Shown here: positions 25,301 through 37,700 of the stretch, piece by piece
Layout: every line of letters starts with the position of its first letter
Numbering within the stretch: position 1 is the first letter of the stretch
Assembly: GCF_019097595.1 (NCBI RefSeq)
Contig: NC_080734.1
Span: forward strand, 9,483,392-9,547,391
From: Hemibagrus wyckioides
Taxonomy: Eukaryota; Chordata; Actinopteri; Siluriformes; Bagridae
Length of the DNA: 64,000 bases
Reading direction: 5' to 3'
Program-made: the position numbers and the translations under genes
The notes under the pieces: model-generated
What the model was told of the DNA's origin: nothing
The model's input: only the letters and a program-made list of their open reading frames with translations
Databases searched by the model: none

Positions 25301-28300
25301 GTGTGTGTATTCTGTCGGTGCATTATGTTTGTTTTCCTACTGCCTGTGATCATTTTAGCAAAAACATAGTCTAGTTACTTATCAACTCAATATGTGCTAG
25401 AAGGAAGACAACACGTACTCGGTAGGTACCGAGAATCATTTTTATTTCATCACCCATCAGATAAAAACTCATCCCGTGTTATTTAAGGATCATGATGTTT
25501 TACGAACAAGTTTTATCGTCTGAGTAATCTTCAGATCGCACTGTTCTCTTTAGTTTTTTTGTAATGTCATGCTGTACTTCATTCAGACACTAATACATGT
25601 ACGTTCCCAATACATGGTGTTAATGTTTGTGGTTCCTTAAACTCTAATTACAAAATATGGCTCACGGCAAAAGTACAGAGCACAACGTGATACTGTGTCA
25701 TGTTTAGCCAGTCTAGTGAAAGGACCCATAAACCTGGTGAAGGTGCAGAGCGGGAAAGATAGCAAACTTCCTCTTCTTTGGTGCCATGCCCTATTAAACT
25801 AATCAAACTAATGAAATGGTTAAAGATTCTTAGCTCATTTCTTCTTACTGTATTAGCTGGAAGATTAACAGAGCAATTATACAAATATAAATGATCTGAA
25901 GTTTGTTAGGTCACTCACTGTTGTTAACTAGTAGCTCTGTATGGTTAACACAAGCTTTCACAAAAAAAACATTGTTGAAGGACTTCATCAAAGAAAGCTT
26001 AAAAATGGCAAATAATGGCGCAGCTCCCTAAAGCAAACACACACAGCAGCACACAGAGTCAATCCCAGTTCTAGGCTTTAGACAGCGTGGCTTAGATCCA
26101 GCTAGGGCAGATGAAGAGATACTGACCTTAATCACTCTGCCATCAAAGACAGGTCCTGTGCCAGGACTGAGGCCACTAAGATTTAGTAGGACGGAGGTTA
26201 GAGAATGCAAATGACTTCCTGGTTATTTTTCTATGGTACATAGTTTTATCAGTGTATTATGCCTCAGTAGAGTTAAAAAAAAAAAAAAAAAAAAAAGCTG
26301 TTGTGCTAGTCTCTTTGTTGTGTTTTAATCGCTGATCCTGTGCCTTCAGCATATTTGAACTGTATCATACAAAAGCTGACTTTATCTGAGATTTGACGGA
26401 TTTGTGCAGCCTCATTTCAGCTTCTTACCTTGTGCTTTAGCAAAGATCTTCCACGCTGCCAGCTAGCTAACAGAGTAATGACGTTCCAGAAGTTATACAC
26501 TATTTTCTTTTGCATGCGATTGCTCTGAAGTGTCCTCTCCTTCTCTGAAAGTCGAGTATATCAAGTGTCTGCTCAATGAATTTTGTTTTTCATGTTATAA
26601 AGTCTCGGGTTCTTACATGTTTGAGTGATGGAATAAAACACACTGTCGATTTATAGTGAAATGCGGAAGGATTAGTGGAGACATCTTATTACATAACCAG
26701 CCCAATAGTTTAATGTTGAGTGCAAGAAAATGTAAAGTATTAAATATATTACTATGAATATTTTTTAATAACAATCGTTATCCACCAGGGCCACCGAATC
26801 TGGTTTCTGATTAGCTAGCAGGTGTGTGTTATGCTTATGCAAAGATTTCTCGAGCTGGTCAAAAATTCAGTCAATGCTCCCGAAACTACCTAAGGATACT
26901 TACAGACCGTGACAACGAGCATAAATAAGGTTTTAGGACTAGCCCGATCTTTTACACTCTGCCACCACAATTAAACTAATTATTTCAATTAGGCAGAAAG
27001 GAATGCTTACTGAACTGCAGTGTGTGGAATGTTGTAATTCATCTGGCAGCAAAAACACTCCACTGTCTATCCCAGCACTGACAGGGACTAATCCCTATCA
27101 CACACAACTAACCACTCTGCTCTGTCTATTTCACTGCTCGATTCCACGTTAGGAAAAAGGTTGAGTTTCATTTTTGTTGAGTGACGATTCGCTCAGTAAA
27201 TGTTGAGTAACGAACTTTTATGTTAAATATTGAAGTTATTTTTTCAATGAAAATGGTAACTTTCCATTAGGTGGAAGAGAATTCATTATTATTAATTACT
27301 TATTCATGAAAACGTTTTCATTAAAAAGGGACCGAGATGTTATCATAGCAACGGCATAACCACAGCATACCTAGTTGTAAGGAAGGTAAACATTAGTTAG
27401 ACAACAGCATCGAAGTGACCCGATATCAGAACATTTCCAGTATCTTGTATCTTTTTGATTCTTGGACATTGTCTTTATGTATTGACTGATAATTCTATAT
27501 GCTAAAATATGAATCAGACACATATAGAATAACAGGAATTCATAAACAGGGCTTTGCTTATACGATAAGTTGTAAAAGTCATTATTTTAAACATTAATAT
27601 TGTTTATTACACCACAGCACTGTTGAGGTCTCAAGACTGGTCAGATGGCATGGATTAATTTTCTATAACACGGTTCTAGCTGTTATTCTGCATGAAAGGG
27701 AAGCCACAGGTTTATATTGTTATACTATAATATACACCGATCAGGCATAACATTATGACCACCTGCCTAATATTGTGTTGGCCCTCCTTTTGCTGCCCTG
27801 ACCTGTCGAACCTGAAGGTGTGTTGTGGTATCTGGTACCAAGATGTTGGCAGCACATGCACTCGGCCATCCACGTGACGTAAAAGAAAATGTGATTCATC
27901 AGACCAGGCCACCTTCTTCCATTGCTGCGTGGTCCAGCTCTGATGCTCACGTGGCAATTGTTGGCGCTTTTGGTGGTGCCCAGTGGTCAGCATGGGCACC
28001 CTGACTGGTCTGTGGCTATGCAGCCCCATATGTAACAAACTGTGATGCACTGTGTATTCTGACACCTTTCTATCAGAACCAGCATTAACTTCTTCAGCAA
28101 TTTGAGCAAGCTCGTCTGTTGTATCGGATCACACAGGCCAGCTTTCACTCCCCACTTGCATAGATGAGCCATGGCTGCACATGACCCTGTCGCAAATACA
28201 AACACATAGATTCACAGATTCATAGTCAAACAGATAGAAAGACATGCAGCCAGATGTGCATACAGACAGGGATAGACAGACATGAGATGGACAGAAAGAC

Positions 28301-30768
28301 ATATAGTCATATACACTGACACACAGGGAGAGGCAGAAAGACAAATATCTAGATACAGAGACAGACAGGAACACATGCAGATGCACAGACAGATAGACAA
28401 CATACACGATCAGGCATAACATTATGACCATCTGCCTAATATTCTGTTTGTCCCCTTTTTGCCCTGACCCGTCGAGGTATGGACTCCACTAGATCCCTGA
28501 AGGTGTACTGTGGTATTTGGCACCAAGATGTTAGCAGCAGATCCATTAGGTCCTGTAAGTTTCGAGGAGGGGTCTCCAAGATACTTACAGGACTTAAAGG
28601 ATACTTTTGATAGATACTGACCACTGCAGACCGGGAACACCCCACAAGAGCTGCAGTTTTGGAGATGCTCTGATCCAGTCGTCTAGCCATCACAATTTGG
28701 CCCTTCATCAAATTCGCTCAAATCCTTACACTTGCCCATTTTTCTTCCAGTGTCAACACCGTCTTCTGCCACATTCAGTCGTTTCTCAGTAACGAATTGT
28801 GGGTTTTCTTTTTGGCTTATGAAGTAGCAATATTAAATGTAACTATAAATAGATTAATAACTGTAAATAACTGCTGTGGTATAACAGCAGTAAAACATTT
28901 CAACTCCACTTCACCATATTGCATCTCTGTTCTGTTAATTATTTTCCTGTAACAGCACTGCCCATTGTGTATTATTGACCAACTGAAATGTCATTCAGGC
29001 CTCAAACGATATAAAGTGGTAGTGCAATAATGCAGTTGTAAATAAAGGCCACACTGTTTCAGGACTAACACGAGTGTTCGAGTGTGAAGCAGTGAGTGAA
29101 TGTGTAATAGTCTGTGTAATGAGGGCCACTGTGTGTGTTTTGTGTACTTAGAGAGAGATTAAAGGTTATCAGTTACAGTCCATTAAGCATGTGCAGGTGT
29201 GAGGGACTTGATTCCGGTTGCTTGTGTAAGGCACATGCCAGTCCTTCCATTTACATATCTGCAAGGAAGTCCGAGGAAAGAGCTCGTAAAACTGCTGCAG
29301 GCGAAACCGGTTTGAAAAACAAATCTTTATGTTGATTCTGTGGCAGAGGGATGTAAGCTAAGCACACGTTTCTTTGCCTTTTACAAAATGTAGAGCCTAT
29401 ATTAAAGTTCAGCAGGAAGAATTCTAATATATTATTTATAAGTGATTGAACTGTGTATGTGGCGTTAAGATTTGTGATGGCAGGAGGATTTTGCAGAACA
29501 TATTACATTCAAATAAGCAGTGACTTCATTGAAAGCCTGTGTTTTAATGTGGGGGAAAAAACGGAACCAACTCGGGCACAGAGACGGAAGTCATCTAAAG
29601 CTGAACTCTCACATATAAACCCGGATGTCTTTTATACGGGCCTGCTGCACTGCATTCCTGGGAGGAAATTATTTTGTAGCGAGATTATAGATAAACATTG
29701 CTTATGTGTAAATGGCGGAGGATTCAGATGATCTGTGAATATACATTAGAAATAAACAAGATCAGCTTTCACACGATACTGATACTGACTATCAGCTGAT
29801 GGTGAGAGCCATCTGTTTTTTTTTTTCCTTTAAAATGATGTCAAGTTAAGAAGCCTTTATTTGTCACGTATACTTTACTGCACAGTGAAGTTCTTTCTTT
29901 GCATATCCCACCCTTGGGGGTTAGGGTCAGAGCTCAGGGTCAGCCGTGATGCAGCACCCCTGGAGCAGGGTGGGCTGGGGGCCTTGCTCAAGGGCTCAAA
30001 GGTGGCAGCTTGGCGGTGCTGGGGCTTGAACCCCGATCAGTGACCCAGAGCCTTAACAACTTGAGCTTCCACCACCCCATTATTAGGCTTTAGGCAGTTT
30101 TTTATTTTTTTTATTTTAAGCACTTAAAAAATACATGAAGAGTTTTTAATACATTGTATTCAAAACTGTAGCTTTGTATTTAAGACAATAAAAGTCATTT
30201 CCAAATCTGATTCCAGCATCTTCCATTTGTTATAAGATCTGCTTGAATTCCCTCAGCTTGAATGCCCTCCTGGTTACTGAGCCACCATTTTTGCTGGCAT
30301 CAGCCCAATACTGATCCTGTGTATTTGACTAGTGCCATTTCCACTCTGTAGTCTAATTATAGGTGATATAATGATGATAAATTACACCAGAGTACTCTTA
30401 TTTTTTTTTCCCCAAACTAGTTGTTCCTTTGTATCTGCATGAAGCAAAGTAGGTGATCCATGATCTGTGTAAAACTCTCTCACTTGTCTTTGAGCAATAG
30501 AAACTGGTTTGATTTAGCTTCCAACACACAGGACAAATCCCAAATGGCTTCCCATTCAATACAGCTGTTTACTATGTAAGGTCTAACATATTGGTGCTAT
30601 AGAACCTATACCCAGTAGATCACCATCTGGGGTTACTTGTAAATTCTTACCCTATTTCTATTCCTTTTGTCTCCACTAGATAGTTCTCTTCTGTTCCCTG
30701 GAAGTGGAAAGAATACGCTTTTTTGCACTGCTAGCTAATTTATTTAACACCAAGCTAAGACTAGAATA

Positions 30769-30801
<33 letters not shown>

Positions 30802-33800
30802 TAAATAAATGTTTGCCATGTTTCATATTTGTTACTTTCTTTGCTAGGTGGTGCGGAAGATGATGTGGTTAATGGACCATGTGTTTAAATACACCAACTT
30901 TGGCCTGGTGTCTCTGATCCATGGAGACTTTTTCATCAGACAGGTGAGCCGACAGTCTGAATCCAGACTACTCACAGAGAGAAATGTAAAAAATCATAGC
31001 TGGAGTTAGCTCTTACTCTAACTCGAATTTATATTGTATCACACACAGGGCAAAGCACATAGGGACAAGCAGCTCATTTACCTGAAGAGTCACCTGGACA
31101 AGTATTACTACAGTCGAGACAGGAAGTGGATTGTTCTCTTTCCTGAGGGGGGATTCTTGAGAAAAAGGCGAGAGACGAGTCAGTCATTTGCCAAGAAGAA
31201 TGACTTACCCCACTTAACACACGTGACGCTGCCCCGCCTCGGAGCCACTCAGGTAATCTTGAAGACACTTGGACCACAGCAGGAGAATGGCATGCTGGGA
31301 AATGACGCTGGCTCGTTAGCACAGAAAGGTAAGAATGTTCTTGAGGGATGAATATAATGTTAGGGATGAACCAATTTCACCATTTGGATATTTAAGCAAC
31401 ATCGCAAAATTGACCAGCAAGATAACACAAGCACATTAGATTACATTTTTGGCCAAGTCTACATTTAAGCCTATCAGATGTTGAGATAAACGATGCACAA
31501 ATAAATCTTATATAACTGATTATGCCAACAGTCAGGGCTGAGACTGCTCTTCAGTACATCTGGTGTTGGCTACACTGCATTTTGCTCATTTTTAATACCT
31601 GCTGGAGTTATTCTTTACTTGGAGTTGATCCCTGACTATACAAAGCATGAATCTCAGAATGTAATCCTCTTTCATCCTCCTCACTGTAAAATCACTCATA
31701 ACTGAGGTTAATGCACTTGTTATGTGGGTGGGATAAAGGGGAAACATTTGTTTAAAAAAAATAATAATCCAGGCAGATATCAATTTCAAGTCCAATGACC
31801 TTTAGTTACAATATCTAATGTCATTTGTGAAGGATTTGATTGCGGGTTGCCAAGTAAGCAGCATTTTTGGGCGTTTATTTTTTTTTTTATGTTCTCAAAT
31901 AAACAGCAGTATGCACATCTATAGAAAAGCTGAAACACTTGATCGACTTCATTAAAGGCTAGGCTTTATGAGGTCTATACTCAATTATTAAAAAGCAAGC
32001 AAAGTATGTGCCCTAAAAGTGATAATGAACACTTTATTACATATACAAGCATTTCATTCAAATGCAGTTGTGTGTACAAAGCACTGTGTATGTCCTAGAG
32101 TGTTACTGTGTTGTACCCTATGGAGTGGACTGGAAGGATGATTGCGGAGTGTAAATAAATTAATAGTAAGCAAATAAATAAACTAAGAAATAAAGGAATG
32201 ACTGAATTAATGAACTATGTGAAGGAGAGCTAAATAGCAGCTATAATAATCGCATTACTTTGTTTAACTTTTCATTTTGAAATTTTCTTCTGCCATTTAG
32301 CTAAAAATAAAAATTCTCAGTTGCATAATCACATTTGTTTGTGCAAATACTTTTTGTTTTTCTAGACCATTTTAAACTGTGTGTGTGTTTGTGTGTGTGT
32401 GTAGATAGTAAACCTAGAGGCTTGCAGTGGGTAGTGGATGTGACAATAGCATACCCCGAAGCCAAACCCATGGATATCCAGACGTGGATTTTTGGCTACA
32501 GAAGTCCCACTGTCACACACGTACATTACAGGTAAATCCATGACTCCCACACATGCAACTTATTAGTAAAGTACAGTGGAACCTCGGCATACGAATGTCG
32601 TCCCTTACGAGTTTTAATGCATAATTTTTCATTAAACTTGCGTCGGCATACGAAGAGGACCCTTGAAATGGAATGCTTGGCTTGGGTCAGTTCTTTGTAA
32701 GCAGCCATACAGTTTACATACGCTTCATAATGGTAATATTGGTCATATTTTTGGGTGGCTGGAACGAATTATCTGCATTCACATGATTCCTTATGGGAAA
32801 ATTCATTTCGCAATACAAATTTTCACCTTAAAAACTCTCCTCCAGAGCTAATTAAATTCATATCCCGAGGTTCCACTGTAAATCTAAATACAACAGTGAA
32901 TGTCAGTCTCCTTTAACTGATTTAACTGCCAGTCTGATCTGAACACGTGTTCATGCTCATATTGCACGTTACACAGTGTGCATGTGTTCTAGCTGTGTTT
33001 TAACACACTGTGCTGAAAGTTAGCAATAGTGGGAAAATGAGCTCTGTGGCTTGATGCTCATGGTGGTGGTGGTGAGGTATATGTGTATGTATTTGTGTAT
33101 GTGTGTGTGTGTGTTTCCTGAAGGGTTGTTTTGCCTACATTCATTTGTTGTAGCAACAGTACCTGCTTTCTGCATTTATCTGGACTTGACTCAAAGCTAT
33201 GTGCTGTATTTCCCCTCTGACTGGACACAAAAACTCCAAATCATATCACGATTAACATTTTATTAAAATTGTCACAGTGACGCTAATTAAGCAGAATTAG
33301 TTTGCAGATCTGCAAATCTAAATCAGACTCCTTTTAATATCCGAGGTTGTTTTCTCCTACGGGAAGTATATCCTGCTTGGTGCTTATATTTTAGATGTAT
33401 AATATTCATTAAAACCATGCAAATGGATTCAACAACCACAGACCAGTTAGCAAATCCAACCTGGTTTAGTTCTCATCTGCTTGGAGTGTTTTAGGAGTTT
33501 GGTATTTTGCGGTTATGTCCAAAAGCACAGTGGAGAAGATCTGGTGTGCTCATGAAATTCCAACAGAGCTCTATTAAGTGTTAGTGTCTAAGTAATGCAC
33601 CCTAGAGCATACAAAACTCCCATAATCCACTTTGCGTTACAACTGAATGCACTTTGCGATTTTGACTCGAAAGAGATGTCAGGGTAGTACTGTAGCGCTC
33701 TATTGTCTTCACTAGTCATGTGTCGTTCATTTTAAAAGAATCCTCAATATGACTCTGAGAGCGATTCGTTCATTTTGTATTAACCGCGCATGTGCAGCAT

Positions 33801-34696
33801 CCTATAGGTTCTGTACGGGAAACATGATTAGTTCATCTCAAGAATCGTTCGTTCATGACGTGGCAGCCTCGGCTATGCAGTCTGTGACGGATTCAGAAAT
33901 GAATAGTTCATCTCCCGAGGTGATCTTACAGTCAATAATGCTAATGTAATGTTGTATAATATATATGAATTTTCATGAAATTATCAAAAGACATGTGCAA
34001 TGAACATTTTCTGAAAAATTGTTCATGTCAGTCTCAACCAAGTTTTGGCCTTGGTTGAATTCTAGTTTTGTTTTATGCTAAATGTGATCGTTTGTGTAAG
34101 TAGATGCGTCAAGGTAATTGGCTATTAGCACATAACAGTGTAATAATATATTTTGCTGAACTAAACCAAATGACTCGTAAAAAATTTGTTCATTTTGCTA
34201 AACGAGATTCAAAGATCCGAGTCAGTAAAATGATCCGAACTTCCCATCACTAGTCTTCACTATTATTGGTAGTCGCTGCACCAAGTCTTTGCATAAAGTT
34301 AAATTGTTCTCAGCTTTGTCACACTGCCGGACACGCCCATGTCTGGTCACCAACAGTCCAGGAAGTCATCACATCTCACTAAAAATGAATGATCTCCGGT
34401 CCCTGTGTCTTTGGGAATCACTGTATGTGTGAACATCGGATTAGACTCCCAGAGCTGTGGCATCATGATCTCTAGTAGGATCATTCGCTTTTCTGTTGCA
34501 TAACATTTAAATTTGTTCTTTAAAACACAGAAGGTTTATCTCTACTCATTTTAGTGGGTCATTTTAACTACATTAACCCACAATTGTAAATATAGTTGCC
34601 AGTTTTGTTCACCAAAATGTTCAAGCTTGTTCAGTAACATAAATAAATTATGAAACTGTATTCTTGAGCTAGGATATGTGTGTGTATGTGTGTGTG

Positions 34697-34733
<37 letters not shown>

Positions 34734-37700
34734 TATATATAAATATAAATAAAACTTAGAGGCTTAGATGACATGATGAGGAAGATGTTCCACTCTCTGT
34801 TTTTCCTGTTAATCCTTCTCTCCTTCCCCTCCTCCCCCCAATCTTATTTTCATATCCGTGTCGCTGGATAATCTGTACATGGGATTGAGTGCTAATTCTC
34901 AACTTCCGTGTCCCGTCTTCTCTCCTCTTCATCATCAGTGTCGTCTTCTCTCGTCCTCTCTTTTGCTTTTTCTCTCTGCGTTCTTGCTGATGCTGCATGT
35001 CGCTCTCAGGAGAGCTGTTGTGATTTACCGAGGTGTTTTTTAACTCACCTGGTCATCAGCCTTGACGAAATGAGGTTAAAAACAGAGCAGGATGTGGAAA
35101 TTAGCACACGGTGGAATAATCCGTGACTGAAACATCCCTGATTACAATAAGATGATTGTTTTATATGTATAATAAGGAATAAAACATTTTATTATTTTGG
35201 AAATGAATCAGCTATGGGTTTTTTTTTTTGAACGTTCATGGTTAGTTCCTTTAATCACTTATGTTATTAGAAGAGCTGTAAACAGTCCCTCAACAGCTTC
35301 TCTTTAAAATAGCGGGGGAAGTTAGTAAGACCAAAGATGCAGACAATATTCAAATATTATCATTATTTGTACCGTCATAGACAGCGCAAACAACTGCAAA
35401 ATATTCATGTCCTATCATGTACTCAATAAAACAATTCTATTTCCAGAGTAAATTATTTCATTCAGCAGAGTTACCAGCTGATTGGCGTTCCAGTGCATGG
35501 AGAATGCCGGGATTTCTATACAAGCTAAACATAGAAATGATGAGCCATAAACTTTTTTTAATGCTTACTGATGAGCAGGCTGAGCATCCTGCAGCAATCA
35601 TGCTCTCTCTCTCTCTCTCTCTCTCACTCTCTCTCTCACTCTCTCTCTCCCTCACTCTCTCTCACACACACACACAATACCGTTCTCTCACACACTTATC
35701 TTACTTGCCCTCAGCTGACTGCTGCTGCTTTGTCCCCGGTGACCTCATTTTACCCCAGGCCTTTAAGACCTGGCTTTACAGAGTCTCTCTATCCTCTCTC
35801 TATCCATCACCTCTTTGTTGTTGTGCTTTTGCTTTTAAGCCTGGATCTGGATAATAACACTGTAACATTGTCGACTTCAATGACCCCCCCCCTTCCCCTC
35901 CTAGCGCCTCTCTCATTTTTTTTAACCACCTCTTTTCTCCTTGCATCTCTCTTCTTCTTTATTGCTGTCTCCGTCTCTTCTTTTAGCTGTTTATATTAAT
36001 CATCGGCTGCTCCGCTCCCTTGATCTTCCGTATTAGTTTAGTGAAAGAGCTTATATACTGTATGTGTGTTGTATATCTCATGCATTGTCTACATTTAGGA
36101 GATTTGATTTGTTGTGTTAGGTTCCAAATATGTTTCTACATTAGCACAAGGAACGAAGGAGTCTAATCATACGTTATTAATAGAAGAGACAGAATGAGAT
36201 CAAAAGTTTGCCGCTTGTTTTCTGAATGGAATATGAATAATAATATGCCCAGCCTTCGGGCACCCGAATATGCTTTTGTAAGTGTCTCCAACCGCATTAT
36301 TATTTCCACTGTGCAGCTTTCGGATCCTTTCAGTTCTATTCGCAGCTCATTGCCACCTCATACACTTATATACACTGCTTAGGCTTTAACTCCGGCCTGT
36401 TATTTTTCCCGATTTAGGGCCATTTGAGCTCAGAGTTTGGTGCAATTAATGAAAGTGGTGCAGTCTAAATCAGTTATTGAAGCTATACATGCTCATGGCT
36501 GTCTTATTAAATGACACGATTGGTTCAATGGTTCTGTTTTTGTGTTGCAAGAGAAAAAGATTATTATGGGTGTTGGGATGTAAAAGCTGTATATAGGACT
36601 GGAACACAGTAACTATCTCACCTTGTGATACGAGTGCTTGCAGTGACAAAAGGCATGTCTCCTGCTGACCTGCATAACTAAAAATCATCTTTTATGAGAT
36701 TAGTTCCTTGTGTGCAGGAATTCCTGTATAATGACATGTCATGCATTCAGAAAATGCTGGGGGTTTTTTCCAGCTTGAGTGTTGGTACCACAGGAAAATC
36801 AGTTTTAAAATAAGGCAAACGTACGAAACTCATGCCTAGCACTTCTAGCACCGTGTCTTTGAAGGAATTTTTCTATATAAGGGGAAAATTTGTGATTATA
36901 CAAACAAGCCCAGAATTAGACTTGACTGTGGACTGAAGTATCCCAAACTACAACACTAGCTTTCAATACAGGTTTGTTGTTTCCTTCAATAAACATGATC
37001 AGTACAGAGTGCCTTTGAAACTGATCACCTATAAACCTTTTCATTTATCAACTACTTCAAAGAAAGTGCTTAAGACTGGATACCTGGATTTCTTTCAATC
37101 TAATGGCTGTATTTTGCTATAAGAAGCTTCTTGAGCATCTGTGTTTTTAGATGTTTGTTTACTCGTTTGAAACCTGCTCGAAACTCTCATTGATCCTTCA
37201 GCTTGTGGCCAGAGGCGTGATGAAAATCTTTTTCATATCAGGTTTGGAGACCCAGAGGGTTATATTGTTTACGGTTTATGTAATTTACATTTCTGTTGGT
37301 CGGGATTGCTGACTTGACGGATATGCTCACATTTCTTATTACCTTTATAAAGTTAGAACTAGATTTTTCTTTAGCCAGAAAAGATGGAGGATGTAGCAGA
37401 GTGTGTTTGTAAATGATGATATAATACAATCTGTTAGAAAGGATATCGCACCTCTGAGAATAACGCCATATCCATACAATTAAGTAAGGCTCCCATATAG
37501 CAGCTGGCTGTCAAGCCGTAATGAAATTGAATTAAGAGGAAGAGAGGGACATCTAATTAAGCAGTATGTTTTAGTAAGCAAATATACAGCTAAAGTTGTT
37601 TTCATGTCAGAAATTTAGCTCATTGTCCTTTAAAGTCATGCAGAGATGTAAATATTTACACCCTGGTCAAGCTGTGACACCAACACACCTGCCTTGTTCT

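Noticed and set aside
28129..28431. 100-codon Cys/Ser/Leu-rich frame that looks like a membrane protein (also at 39780-40031)
   Set aside because: It is a translation of a (TCTG)n-like repeat tract, duplicated with the 549-bp segment.
35417..35999. Two 140-odd-codon frames, Ser/Leu-rich
   Set aside because: They run through a (CT)n/(CA)n tract and T/C-rich flank; low complexity, no motif.
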